Of a stretch of 44,156 bases of DNA, positions 8,898 to 17,654 are shown one piece after another. The first letter of the stretch is position 1. Every line of letters begins with the position of its first letter. Under the pieces are notes generated by a model. It had not been told where the DNA came from. It ran no database searches and saw only the letters and a program-made list of their open reading frames with translations. Location: contig CAMJBC010000004.1 of assembly GCA_946403755.1 (NCBI GenBank), positions 1 through 44,156 of the forward strand. The letters run 5' to 3'. The position numbers and the translations under genes are program-made. Source of the stretch: an uncultured Mycoplasmatota bacterium (GTDB lineage Bacteria > Bacillota_I > Bacilli_A > RF39 > UBA660).

Positions 8898-8921
8898 AAC
8901 TATTTTTAAATAAAACAATCA

Positions 8922-9374
8922 CTACATCCTTCTACCACTTTTATTCATATCATTTTCTTTTTCAAGTACAATGGGAATAAAAGAATCGAGACCTGTTTCA
9001 GTTAGTTTTATACCTGTATCCAAATCTAACAAATCATATCCCCTTGATGGCTGAACATCATCGATACCAACTATTTGAACTCTAGAACCCTTGGAAATTT
9101 TTCCTGATAATGCTTCAATATCTCTTGAGGCTATACCTATTGTACCAATATCAAATACTATTTCACCTTTTTTAACAGGAATAAAAGAATCGAAACCTGT
9201 TTCAATTAGTTTTATACCTGTATCCAAATCTAACAAATCATATCCTCTTGATGGCTGAACATCATCGATACCTACTATTTGAACTCTAGAACCTTTGGAA
9301 ATTTTTCCTGATAATGCTTCAATATCTTTTGATGCTATACCTATTGTACCTATCACATATTTACCGTCTTTCAT
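8922..9374 (-). CDS. hypothetical protein with two copies of a 68-residue module
   Basis: 150 residues made almost entirely of two near-identical copies of one module, beginning at GTIGIAS and running to DSFIP, with a period of 68 residues. The protein copies differ at only a few positions, and the DNA copies are almost as similar, which indicates a recent tandem duplication. The module looks beta-rich, with small turns (KGSRVQIVGIDD, RGYDLLDLDTGIKL), so an SH3-like or similar small barrel is plausible but unproven. No signal peptide or membrane segment. It has its own promoter, AGGAGG ribosome site and terminator, so it is a single-gene unit. No function is assigned. Confidence 0.78.
   Translation of the reverse strand: MKDGKYVIGTIGIASKDIEALSGKISKGSRVQIVGIDDVQPSRGYDLLDLDTGIKLIETGFDSFIPVKKGEIVFDIGTIGIASRDIEALSGKISKGSRVQIVGIDDVQPSRGYDLLDLDTGIKLTETGLDSFIPIVLEKENDMNKSGRRM
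8974..9366. repeat. tandem duplication, 204-bp unit
   Basis: The sequence from 8974 recurs from 9178 at an exact 204-bp offset with few substitutions. The unit is a multiple of three, so the reading frame is kept. Confidence 0.9.
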
Positions 9375-9397
9375 ACTTACCTCCTATATATATATAT

Positions 9398-9426
9398 ATT
9401 GTATCAAATAATTATTATTTATACAA
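9398..9426 (-). promoter_or_regulatory. promoter of the duplicated-module gene
   Basis: Minus-strand TTGTAT (9426-9421), 17-nt spacer, TACAAT (9403-9398), followed by an (AT)n tract and AGGAGG before the ATG at 9374. Confidence 0.65.
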
Positions 9427-9438
9427 TTCTGCTGAGTA

Positions 9439-9567
9439 TTAGTTCAATGATTTGGTTATAAAACTTATTACATTAAATATTACTTTTTCTACTTTAAAAT
9501 TATTTACTAAATTAATTGCTTCTCCCATATGATCGAAGTCTCCATGTAGTGACATACGTTTATGCAT
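9439..9567 (-). pseudogene. ComEC metallo-beta-lactamase-domain fragment
   Basis: A 42-codon open stretch contains HGDFDHMGEAINLVNNFKV, which matches HGDYDHMGESINLINNFKV in the intact ComEC 1.2 kb away. At the DNA level 49 of 58 bases agree (9489-9546 against 10756-10813). The homology starts at the metal-binding HGD and stops about 20 residues later, so no functional domain remains and there is no ribosome site. I read it as a remnant of a duplicated or related comEC-type gene, left when the islet between 8.6 and 10.2 kb was assembled. Confidence 0.7.
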
Positions 9568-9582
9568 ATAGATTTAAATAAT

Positions 9583-9609
9583 AAAAAACAGTTGATTTAA
9601 CAACTGTTT
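9583..9609 (-). terminator. intrinsic terminator of the C39-like gene
   Basis: AAACAGTTG/CAACTGTTT inverted repeat with a T tract on the minus strand, overlapping the stop codon at 9608. Confidence 0.75.
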
Positions 9610-10183
9610 ATCGATTTATTAATATAATTGAACGTTTGCTTTTTTCAAGCAACGAGAAATCCTTCAATGATTCGTCAAATAATCTTTCTATCTTAACAAT
9701 TCTATTATGAGTAAACGATTCATGTAAAACAATTGCAACTTCATCATCATCTACATAATAATCTTCTTTTAAATAATATGGATCAAAGAGATACGCAAAA
9801 TTATCATCAATTTTCGTAATTAAAACATAGTGTTCTGTATCTTGCCAACAACGCGCTATAATTACTCCATTATTATTTAATGAATTTTTCATTTTTTCAA
9901 GGCTAACATTTTCACCATATAATATTTTGCATTTAATATCAAATTGCTTATTATCATTTGCGTATTCAACAAAATATTTTGCTAATAATTCCGCATGTTT
10001 TCTTGATGTTCCTCCATTTCCTTCTATGCCATTCTTGCCCTCAACATCCAGTGTGAACTTATATATGGCTTTTAATAATTCAACAGGGACATCCTCTCTA
10101 TCATATAAATAAGCTAAAGCATTAACAAAAGAAGTAGTTCCACAATCATATTCAGTATTTTGATATCTCAATGGTACTTTCAT
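9608..10183 (-). CDS. C39-like papain-fold protein
   Basis: 191 residues with the layout of a C39-like cysteine peptidase: Gln8 before EYDCGTTSF (Cys14 as nucleophile), His118 in EHYVLI and Asp134 in FDPYY, the usual oxyanion-Cys-His-Asp order. No signal peptide or membrane segment, so it is probably cytosolic and stands alone, without the ABC transporter that carries C39 domains in bacteriocin export. It has AGGAGG upstream and its own terminator. It could be a peptidase, an amidase-like enzyme or a toxin-type effector; the neighbours do not decide. It lies in the accessory islet between comEC and murL. Confidence 0.65.
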   Translation of the reverse strand: MKVPLRYQNTEYDCGTTSFVNALAYLYDREDVPVELLKAIYKFTLDVEGKNGIEGNGGTSRKHAELLAKYFVEYANDNKQFDIKCKILYGENVSLEKMKNSLNNNGVIIARCWQDTEHYVLITKIDDNFAYLFDPYYLKEDYYVDDDEVAIVLHESFTHNRIVKIERLFDESLKDFSLLEKSKRSIILINR

Positions 10184-10243
10184 ATTATTACCTCCTTATT
10201 AATTATATCATATTTTTTATTTATTCTTTTAGTTTCTTACTTT

Positions 10244-12340
10244 CTATGGACTACAAGTCTTAATTTGTAATTTATTATTCTTAATCTTAAACATAATACT
10301 TCCGTCTTCGTCTGTTCTATATATCTTCGAATTATTTAAATTATCTAATACTTCTTTATTCGGATGACCATATCTGTTATTTTTACCAACACTAATAATC
10401 CCATATTTAGGATTAACTTTATTTATAAATTCTTTACTACTACTTGTCTTTGAACCATGATGCCCTACTTTTAATACATCTATATTTGGTAAATTATAGT
10501 TGTCTAATATTTCTTTTTCAGTGGTAACAGAGGCATCTCCCATAAACACAAATTTATAGTTATTTATTCTTGTATAAATAACATTACTATTATCATTTTC
10601 GTTATCATATTCTTTAGTTTGTAAAAAATATAGTTTATTTTTATCAATACTTAATTCTTTAATACATGAATAATACTTAATATTTTTACTTTTTAATACT
10701 TTTATTAATTCTTTTTCTAAATAGTTATAATTTCCACAATTTAATATGACTGTATCAACTTTGAAGTTATTAATTAAATTAATTGATTCTCCCATATGAT
10801 CGTAATCACCATGTGTAATTATTAAATAATCAATTTTAGACATTCCAATACTTTTAAAGAATAGTATAATACTATCTTTCATTAAACTATATTCTTTATT
10901 TCTTTTATTCCATTCTTCATTTGTTTTATAACTTACTATACCACCTGTATCTATTAAAATATTTTTATTATTAATTATAATTAGTGATGAATCACCCTGT
11001 CCTACATCTAAATAATATACATAATTATTTTTATTAAAACTTGGCTTTAAATATAAATAAATACTAATTGTAATAAATAATATTATTACTTTCTTATTTT
11101 GTTTAATTATCAGTATTAATAATATGTAATATACAATTATTTCTATAATACTAATTTTAGAAATAATTATGGTTAAATTTAATATATTAGAACTATATTT
11201 AGATATAATTTCCATTATATTAGTTAAATAGTTTAATACACTACTTAGAAAAGGAAATATAACACAAATTAAGCTTAATGGAAACACAATATAACTAACA
11301 AGTGGTATGAATATTAAATTGTTTAAAAAGCCTATTATATTTACTTCATATGACATATTTATAATAATTGGTAAACTAGATAATAAAGATATAATACTAA
11401 TAATTAATATAGATAATAATTTGTTATTAACTTTATAATTTTCATTAAATAATAATATAAAATATGTAATAGTAAATGATAATAAAAATCCTGAATTATA
11501 TACATAATTAGGATTTATTAAAACTAATATAATAAATGTTAAATATAATATATTTTTAGGTTTAATATAAAAATAATATATAGTATTAATACTTGATAGT
11601 ATAAAAAATATTATTGCTCTTAAAATAGATGGTGTAAATGATGCTATAAAAGAATAAAATATTAAAAATAAACTGACTATTATAAAAGAAGGTATTTCTT
11701 TTACTTTTAATTTAATTAATATTAATAATAAAAAAGATGAAAACATGGATACATGAAGACCAGATAATGCAAATAAATGGGTAACTCCATTTATTCTATA
11801 ATTGTTATATACTTCACTATCTATATATGATGATTTGCCTAATATAAAAGCATATAAATATTCATTATTATTTATGCTAGATATTCTAGATATAATACTA
11901 TTTTTAATTTTATAAAAGATATTTTTATTTTTTTCTATTAAAGCAATACTTTCTATATTGATTATATATTTAATACCTTTATGATTTAAATATTCTTTAT
12001 AATTAAAAGTATTTGGTATTGTATTATTATTTGGTTCTTTTAATATGCCTTGTACTTTAACTTTATCTCCTATCTGAAAATTAAAAGATTCTTTATCTTC
12101 TTTAGTTTTAAAATACATATTACCAATTATATTATTAGAGAAAGATATATTAACTTTATCACCATCTATTTTTATTTCATTTATTTTTAAATAAAATATA
12201 TAATCATTTTCATTATAAATACTTTTTACTTCATAGTTATTTAAAAAAATAAACACATATATTAATGATGCTAGAAAAAGAATTAAATATAATACATCAG
12301 ATAGTAATATTATCCTTAATTTTAGAATAAATTGTCTCAC
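10244..12340 (-). CDS. comEC: ComEC/Rec2 competence DNA channel
   Basis: Inner-membrane channel that moves single-stranded DNA into the cytoplasm. At 698 residues it is close to family size. The order is an N-terminal DUF4131 region (membrane segments then an OB-like part), a central competence domain with many hydrophobic helices (about 150-440, including HLFALSGLHVSMF), and a C-terminal metallo-beta-lactamase domain with DVGQGDS, ITHGDYDHMG and KVGHHGSKTS, which keeps the metal ligands. The start used is a GTG at 12340 inside the end of comEA, a 44-nt overlap with no clear ribosome site, so translation probably depends on coupling; the exact start is uncertain. Confidence 0.93.
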   Translation of the reverse strand: MRQFILKLRIILLSDVLYLILFLASLIYVFIFLNNYEVKSIYNENDYIFYLKINEIKIDGDKVNISFSNNIIGNMYFKTKEDKESFNFQIGDKVKVQGILKEPNNNTIPNTFNYKEYLNHKGIKYIINIESIALIEKNKNIFYKIKNSIISRISSINNNEYLYAFILGKSSYIDSEVYNNYRINGVTHLFALSGLHVSMFSSFLLLILIKLKVKEIPSFIIVSLFLIFYSFIASFTPSILRAIIFFILSSINTIYYFYIKPKNILYLTFIILVLINPNYVYNSGFLLSFTITYFILLFNENYKVNNKLLSILIISIISLLSSLPIIINMSYEVNIIGFLNNLIFIPLVSYIVFPLSLICVIFPFLSSVLNYLTNIMEIISKYSSNILNLTIIISKISIIEIIVYYILLILIIKQNKKVIILFITISIYLYLKPSFNKNNYVYYLDVGQGDSSLIIINNKNILIDTGGIVSYKTNEEWNKRNKEYSLMKDSIILFFKSIGMSKIDYLIITHGDYDHMGESINLINNFKVDTVILNCGNYNYLEKELIKVLKSKNIKYYSCIKELSIDKNKLYFLQTKEYDNENDNSNVIYTRINNYKFVFMGDASVTTEKEILDNYNLPNIDVLKVGHHGSKTSSSKEFINKVNPKYGIISVGKNNRYGHPNKEVLDNLNNSKIYRTDEDGSIMFKIKNNKLQIKTCSP

Positions 12341-13043
12341 TTATACCATTTACATTAACTATATCTTTTATGTCTTTAAAAGCACCATTTTTATCTCTAT
12401 AATCTATTATTGATTTAGCTTTAGATTCACCTATTCCAGATAAACTCATTAATTCTTCTTTAGTAGCTATATTAATATTTATTTTATTATTATCTTCTTC
12501 TATTATTGTTTCATTTTTTGTTTCAATAACTGGATCCTCTATTTTTAAATTTTCTACCAAGCAAGCATCATTTTTAACTTCTTCACATATACAAGGAGTA
12601 TCTACATAAACAGTATTTGTAATAGTTTTAGTCTTAGTAGCATTTTTAATTTCATTATTGGAATATATCACTATTACATCTCCATCTTTTAATACTTTAG
12701 ATAAATTAACAAATCTTGTATTAGCATTTTTAGTAATACCACCACTTAATAATATTAAATCACTCACTCTAGAATTTTCTTCTATTTTATATACACCAGG
12801 TTTTTTAACTTCACCTTTAATATCCACATAAATATCTTTTGTTTCTATATCAAAAGTTTCATTAATATTTGTTTTTTCTACCAATAAATCTTCTTTTTCT
12901 TCTATACATTCATTATTATCAAAACTATTATTTAAATTATTTTTAATATAAATAAATTCTATACTAGATAAAATAAAAAACATTAAAGATATAACAATAC
13001 TAAAATAATGACTACTAATTATAATATTAAGAATTCTTTTCAT
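12297..13043 (-). CDS. comEA: ComEA-like competence DNA receptor
   Basis: Membrane-anchored receptor that hands DNA to ComEC. 248 residues: one N-terminal membrane segment (about 13-33), an SLBB-type domain (about 68-125, DIKGEVKKPGVYKI... to DGDVIVIYS), a linker with an unusual Cys set (PCICEE and DACLV), and a C-terminal helix-hairpin-helix pair (about 185-248, NINIATKEELMSLSGIGESKAKSIIDYR type). AGGAGG precedes the ATG and forms part of a small hairpin. It overlaps comEC. Whether this lineage is transformable is unknown; only these two late competence genes are visible here. Confidence 0.92.
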   Translation of the reverse strand: MKRILNIIISSHYFSIVISLMFFILSSIEFIYIKNNLNNSFDNNECIEEKEDLLVEKTNINETFDIETKDIYVDIKGEVKKPGVYKIEENSRVSDLILLSGGITKNANTRFVNLSKVLKDGDVIVIYSNNEIKNATKTKTITNTVYVDTPCICEEVKNDACLVENLKIEDPVIETKNETIIEEDNNKININIATKEELMSLSGIGESKAKSIIDYRDKNGAFKDIKDIVNVNGISETIYSKIKDNITI

Positions 13044-13051
13044 TTAAACCT

Positions 13052-13068
13052 CCTAATATATAATTAGG
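13052..13068 (-). promoter_or_regulatory. hairpin abutting the comEA ribosome site
   Basis: CCTAAT-ATATA-ATTAGG inverted repeat. On the mRNA the 3' arm runs straight into AGGAGG, so folding could restrict ribosome access. The stem is only 6 bp and AT-rich. Confidence 0.35.
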
Positions 13069-13071
13069 CAT

Positions 13072-13105
13072 AAAAAAAGAAAACACTTTAAATTGTTTTC
13101 TTTTT
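13072..13105 (-). terminator. intrinsic terminator of the thioester-protein gene
   Basis: AAAGAAAACA...TGTTTTCTTT stem with T tract on the minus strand, between this gene and comEA. Confidence 0.7.
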
Positions 13106-13111
13106 AATTCA

Positions 13112-14947
13112 TTAATTTAATTCCATTGATTTTTTATTATAACTTAATGCTAAATATCCAAGTGAGAATGCTATTAATGTAATAACAAATACAATTGCAA
13201 TATTTGGTACACCAGTTTTTGGATTGTATGTTAATGATTTAGTTACTGAAGCTTCAACATTAGCATATCCTAAACCAGTAATAACATTTTGATTCATAAC
13301 ATTATTTGCATAATAGATAGTTCCTCTTTCACTATCATCATAAGATCTACCACTAGCACTTAATTTAAGATCAACATTAGTTACTTTAGCAGATTTTTTG
13401 CATCTAACATAGAATTCTTGTCCATTTTTAACTGAAGTTAATTTATTTCCATCTTTATCAACAATACTTACTCCATCTTTATTACTTGAAGTAACTTCAA
13501 TTGTAATATCACTAGGATCAATTACGTTATAATTTGCTTTATATGGACCATATGTATAATAATCATTAGTTGTAGTAACTTTATCATTATTAGTAACATC
13601 TAATGCAATATCATCAGTATTATAATTTCCTTCTCCATATGTAGCATATTCATCTCTATCTTTAATTAGATATTGATAAATCTTATTTAAATCATTATTT
13701 TCAGCTAAAGATCCAAGATATAATGTATCTCCTAATCTCTTACCATTATCATCAAATGAATCATTTGCTTTCCACATAGCATATTGAACAGTCCAATATA
13801 CATAGTTATCAAGTAAATTTTCTACTTCTGCATCTGTAAATGATTCAGATCCATAAAGTCCTAAAATTTGAGTTTTTAAATTTTCTTTAGTTGAACCAAC
13901 TTCTGCTAATAAAGCATCAATAGTCATTGATGGATAACTATGTTCAATAATCCATAAAGAATGTTTATAATTCTTAGCTCCTTCTTTATCCATATAATAT
14001 TTATCGAATAAAATATCTAAAGCACTATAATTAACTTTATAATATCCATTTACTCCTGCTCCTGTAGAATCAGCAGCAACTAATTTATCAGCTCCAATTG
14101 TTGTTTCTCCATCAGCTTTATGTAAAGTAACTGATTTTACAAGCATATCAATAGCAGCTCCACCTGTTAACGAATTCATTTTACCTAATGCAGTTAAAAA
14201 CATATTCATTGATGCTGCCTTAATTTCATCTTCATTTGTACCCCAATCAGCACTTGAAGCTGGAGCATCCCATGTTGGATTAGTCATCAAATCTTGAGTT
14301 GAAAATGTTAATTCTCTTACAGCACCGCCAACTTCAAAACCATATACTATATCAATATGTTGATCATATCCAGTATAATTACTAAATAAAGCTCTTAAAT
14401 CTTTATTAGCTAAAACTGCTATTAAAGTTGTTGCACCAAGTTGTCTATCAACTTTTGCTATTGATTTTGCTGGTAAATGATAATCAGTAACATCTTGATC
14501 AGAAAATGTGTAAGTAGCTGTTAATAATCTACCAACTAAATATGGATTCATATTGAAAATTGAATATTGTGGTAATTTTAATCCACCATCAAGACAATAT
14601 GCAGTAAACCATCCATCTCCAGCTAACTCTGTAGCTTTTTTAGTAACATCTAATGTAGCTGCAACAGAAATATTTGGTGTTGGTGCAATAATAATTTTTT
14701 GAGCGCCAGCATCAGATTTTGGTGTTATCTTTTCAGATCCACTTTTAGCACTAAATTGTACTTTCTTGCTGTATTCATCAAATGAATAATCATCAGCAAT
14801 AGCATAAATTGGAGTTGTATCTGGTGTAAAACTCATTGCTTTTGCTGGTGTAGTAATAACATGAGCATCATTGTCAGCATGTACAACAACTACCATGAAC
14901 ATTGTAACAACAAATGCAAACACGCTATATAAAAATTTCTTCTTCAT
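13112..14947 (-). CDS. surface protein with candidate Cys-Gln thioester domain and NPKTG anchor
   Basis: 611 residues. A signal peptide spans 1-24 (KKK then a hydrophobic core, ending VHA-D). The mature part has Cys118 in AYCLDGG and Gln388 in WTVQYAMW. These match the YC(I/L)D and (T/V)Q-x-A-(I/M)-W patterns that form the internal thioester in Gram-positive thioester adhesins. Residues 460-570 look like Ig-like beta repeats. The end is NPKTG (575-579), a hydrophobic helix and the charged tail NKKSMELN, a sortase-type sorting signal in the NPxTG variant form. The predicted role is covalent attachment to host or neighbouring surfaces. It has its own promoter and terminator. The thioester call rests on motif reading only. 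Confidence 0.68.
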   Translation of the reverse strand: MKKKFLYSVFAFVVTMFMVVVVHADNDAHVITTPAKAMSFTPDTTPIYAIADDYSFDEYSKKVQFSAKSGSEKITPKSDAGAQKIIIAPTPNISVAATLDVTKKATELAGDGWFTAYCLDGGLKLPQYSIFNMNPYLVGRLLTATYTFSDQDVTDYHLPAKSIAKVDRQLGATTLIAVLANKDLRALFSNYTGYDQHIDIVYGFEVGGAVRELTFSTQDLMTNPTWDAPASSADWGTNEDEIKAASMNMFLTALGKMNSLTGGAAIDMLVKSVTLHKADGETTIGADKLVAADSTGAGVNGYYKVNYSALDILFDKYYMDKEGAKNYKHSLWIIEHSYPSMTIDALLAEVGSTKENLKTQILGLYGSESFTDAEVENLLDNYVYWTVQYAMWKANDSFDDNGKRLGDTLYLGSLAENNDLNKIYQYLIKDRDEYATYGEGNYNTDDIALDVTNNDKVTTTNDYYTYGPYKANYNVIDPSDITIEVTSSNKDGVSIVDKDGNKLTSVKNGQEFYVRCKKSAKVTNVDLKLSASGRSYDDSERGTIYYANNVMNQNVITGLGYANVEASVTKSLTYNPKTGVPNIAIVFVITLIAFSLGYLALSYNKKSMELN

Positions 14948-14974
14948 ATATTTTTCTCTCCTATCTTTAAATTA

Positions 14975-15003
14975 ATTTTAACATCTTTTATATTAAAATA
15001 CAA
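14975..15003 (-). promoter_or_regulatory. promoter of the thioester-protein gene
   Basis: Minus-strand TTGTAT (15003-14998), 17-nt spacer, TAAAAT (14980-14975), with AGGAGAG near the ATG. Confidence 0.55.
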
Positions 15004-15004
15004 T

Positions 15005-15050
15005 AAAAAAAGAAAAATATAGACACTTTTGCCTTAATTTTTCTTTTGCT
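15005..15050 (-). terminator. intrinsic terminator of pnp
   Basis: AAAGAAAAAT...ATTTTTCTTT stem with an 18-nt loop and flanking T runs, after the pnp stop codon. Confidence 0.5.
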
Positions 15051-15053
15051 TTT

Positions 15054-17228
15054 TTATTCTTCAGTTTCTTTATTAGATTTTTCTTTTTTTTCAGATTTTG
15101 GTAATAATTCTTTTCTAGATAAATTTAATTTACCTTTCTTATCATAACCAATTGCTTTAACAACTATTTCATCACCAACTTTAAGAATATCACTTGGATG
15201 TTCTACTCTCTTGTTATCAAGTTGAGATACATGAACTAAACCTTCACAACCTGGCCATAATTCAACAAATGCACCAAAATCTTCTAATTTAACTACTTTA
15301 ACTGTATATATTTCGCCAATTTCTACTTCTTTAACGATATCTTCTATCATCTTAATAGCTCTATCTAATACTTCATAGCTTTGGTGATAACATACTACAT
15401 TTCCTTCTTCGTCAATATCAATCTTAACAGCATCTTTTGCATTTACTGAAGTTACATTACTAGATTCTAAAATAATCTTAGTAATCATATCTCCACCCTT
15501 ACCAATAACATCTTTAATCTTTTCAACTTTGATCTTCATTTTTCTAATCTTAGGAGCATATGGAGATAATTCTTTTCTTGGTTCAGGAATTGTACTTTCC
15601 ATTAAATCTAAAATTTGCATTCTAGCTTTATGTGCTTTTTCTAATGCTTCTTTTAACACATCACGAGTAACACCTTTAATTTTAATATCCATTTGTAAAG
15701 CAGTAATACCTTTTCTAGTACCAGCTACTTTGAAGTCCATATCACCCATATGATCTTCTAAACCTTGAATATCAGTTAAAATTGTATATTTTCCATCACA
15801 AGTACCATTTTCAGTAATAAGTCCCATTGCTATACCTGCAACTGGAGCTTTAATTGGAACACCTGCAGTCATTAATGACATACATCCGGCACAAATACTT
15901 GCTTGAGATGATGATCCATTACTTTCTAATACTTCTGATACAACTCTTACTGTATATGGGAATTCTTCTTGAGAAGGCATAACTTGTAATAATGCTCTTT
16001 CTGCTAGAGCTCCATGTCCAATTTCTCTTCTACCTGGAGAACCATATCTACCAGTTTCACCAACACTAAATGCTGGGAAATTATAATGGAATATAAATTT
16101 CTTAGATTCTTCTAATCCAAGACCATCTAATATTTGTTCTTCATTTTGAGCACCTAATGTAGTAATTGCAAGAGCTTGAGTTTGTCCTCTTGTAAATAAT
16201 GCACTACCATGCGTTCTTGGAAGTAAATCTATATCAGCTGATAATGGTCTAATTTCATCCATATCTCTTCCATCTGGTCTAATATGTTCATTAGTAATTA
16301 ATCTTCTAACTTCTTGTCCTTCGATTTCATCTGCTACTTTCTTAACTAGTGCTAAGTTAGCTTCTAAATCTTCTTCACCTTCATGTTTTTCAGTATATTT
16401 TGTTATAGCTTCTTCTTTTACTTCATCAATACGAGCATATTTTTCTAATTTATCTTTAATTTGAATTGCATCAATCATATCTTGTTTGATATCATCTTCT
16501 ACTTCTTGTCTTAATTCATCAGGAATATTTGCAAGTTCAACTTCTATTTTATCTTCTCCTATTTCAGAAATAATATCTTGTTGGATAGCACATAATTCTT
16601 TAATAGCTTCATGTCCAAACATTAATGCTTCTAACATTTCATCTTCACTAACTTGTTTAGAACCACTTTCTACCATATTGATAGCATCAATAGTACCAGC
16701 AACAGTTAAGTTAATAGTACTTCTTTCCATTTCCTCACAAGTTGGATTGATTTTTAATTCACCATCAATTTTACCAACTACAACACCAGAAACTGGTCCT
16801 TCAAATGGTATTGGTGAAATACCTAAACATAATGATGTTCCAAATAATGCTGTCATTTCTGGAGTACGATCTGGGTCAACACTAAGTACAGTATTAACAA
16901 CTTGAACCTCGTTTCTAAAATTTTCATTAAACATTGGTCTAATTGGTCTATCAATAACTCTAGCTGTTAATGTAGCTGCATCAGTAGGGCGACCTTCCCT
17001 TTTTATAAACCCACCTGGAATTTTACCAACAGAATATAACTTCTCTTGATAAAGTATTGTTAATGGAAAAAAATCAGCAGTAGATACATTCTTGCTCATA
17101 ACGCAAGTAGATAATATTACTGTATCATCATATCTAACTAAAACAGCCCCTCCAGCTTGTTTAGCAAGTTCTCCATGTTCAACAACTATTTTCCTACCTT
17201 GAAATTCGTATTCAAATACTCTTTTCAT
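15054..17228 (-). CDS. pnp: polyribonucleotide nucleotidyltransferase (PNPase)
   Basis: Phosphorolytic 3'-5' exoribonuclease, 724 residues, normal size. Two RNase PH-like domains are seen (about 5-230 and 310-545; the second has [14 protein letters not shown] and the active-site segment [19 protein letters not shown]), with an all-helical linker between them. These are followed by a KH domain (about 555-615, [11 protein letters not shown]) and an S1 RNA-binding domain (about 620-700, [11 protein letters not shown]), then a Lys/Glu-rich tail. It follows rpsO, the classic rpsO-pnp arrangement. The start has GGAGTGAG upstream. Role: mRNA turnover. Confidence 0.97.
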   Translation of the reverse strand: MKRVFEYEFQGRKIVVEHGELAKQAGGAVLVRYDDTVILSTCVMSKNVSTADFFPLTILYQEKLYSVGKIPGGFIKREGRPTDAATLTARVIDRPIRPMFNENFRNEVQVVNTVLSVDPDRTPEMTALFGTSLCLGISPIPFEGPVSGVVVGKIDGELKINPTCEEMERSTINLTVAGTIDAINMVESGSKQVSEDEMLEALMFGHEAIKELCAIQQDIISEIGEDKIEVELANIPDELRQEVEDDIKQDMIDAIQIKDKLEKYARIDEVKEEAITKYTEKHEGEEDLEANLALVKKVADEIEGQEVRRLITNEHIRPDGRDMDEIRPLSADIDLLPRTHGSALFTRGQTQALAITTLGAQNEEQILDGLGLEESKKFIFHYNFPAFSVGETGRYGSPGRREIGHGALAERALLQVMPSQEEFPYTVRVVSEVLESNGSSSQASICAGCMSLMTAGVPIKAPVAGIAMGLITENGTCDGKYTILTDIQGLEDHMGDMDFKVAGTRKGITALQMDIKIKGVTRDVLKEALEKAHKARMQILDLMESTIPEPRKELSPYAPKIRKMKIKVEKIKDVIGKGGDMITKIILESSNVTSVNAKDAVKIDIDEEGNVVCYHQSYEVLDRAIKMIEDIVKEVEIGEIYTVKVVKLEDFGAFVELWPGCEGLVHVSQLDNKRVEHPSDILKVGDEIVVKAIGYDKKGKLNLSRKELLPKSEKKEKSNKETEE

Positions 17229-17272
17229 AACTCACTCCTCTCTAAATAAAAAGAGACACTAAAAATAAGTGC

Positions 17273-17542
17273 CTACTTTCTTAAACCTAATTTTTTAATT
17301 AACTCACGATATCTTTGAACATCTTCTTTTTTAAGATATTCTAAAAGATTTTTTCTTTTACCAACTAATTGTAGTAAACCACGATTAGTATGGAAATCAT
17401 GAGCATGTTTTTGCATATGTTCAGTTAAATTATTAATTCTTTCAGTTAATAATGCAACTTGAACTTCAACACTACCAGTATCCCCTTTGCTTCTAGCAAA
17501 TTCAGATACAATAGCATTTTTCTTTTCTTTAGTTAATGCCAT
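17273..17542 (-). CDS. rpsO: 30S ribosomal protein S15
   Basis: 89 residues, the canonical S15 length. The start is at 17542, not an earlier in-frame ATG at 17560, because AAGGAGG lies just before MALTKEKK. Recognisable family segments are [14 protein letters not shown] and the [17 protein letters not shown] block that contacts 16S rRNA helices. It is the first gene of rpsO-pnp. S15 often represses its own translation through a leader structure; the roughly 85-nt leader here (AATATTAAA pairing with TTTTAATATT) could serve that role but I do not recognise a specific class. Confidence 0.97.
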   Translation of the reverse strand: MALTKEKKNAIVSEFARSKGDTGSVEVQVALLTERINNLTEHMQKHAHDFHTNRGLLQLVGKRKNLLEYLKKEDVQRYRELIKKLGLRK

Positions 17543-17624
17543 AAAATTTTCCTCCTTCATAATAATCCGTTTAATCTGAGTAATAATACGAGGAATATTA
17601 AAACCCGGAAAAAACTTCTATTTA

Positions 17625-17653
17625 ATATTACTATAAATATAGTTAAAAATCAA
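17625..17653 (-). promoter_or_regulatory. rpsO: promoter of rpsO-pnp
   Basis: Minus-strand TTGATT (17653-17648), 17-nt spacer, TAATAT (17630-17625). Confidence 0.55.
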
Positions 17654-17654
17654 G

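Larger units (their letters stand above)
8609..8921. other. 313-nt gene-free stretch upstream of murL
   Basis: No credible ORF on either strand. It holds the terminator of the downstream gene (8865-8897), two candidate murL promoters, and a direct repeat CGCAT/CGCAT near 8669-8687. No riboswitch or tRNA was recognised. Its composition is less AT-rich than the usual intergenic DNA of the window, like murD/murL, so it may belong to the same transferred segment. Confidence 0.5.

Noticed and set aside
9386-9400. (AT)n tract as a special regulatory element
   Set aside because: Short AT runs are expected at this base composition; it simply lies between promoter and ribosome site.
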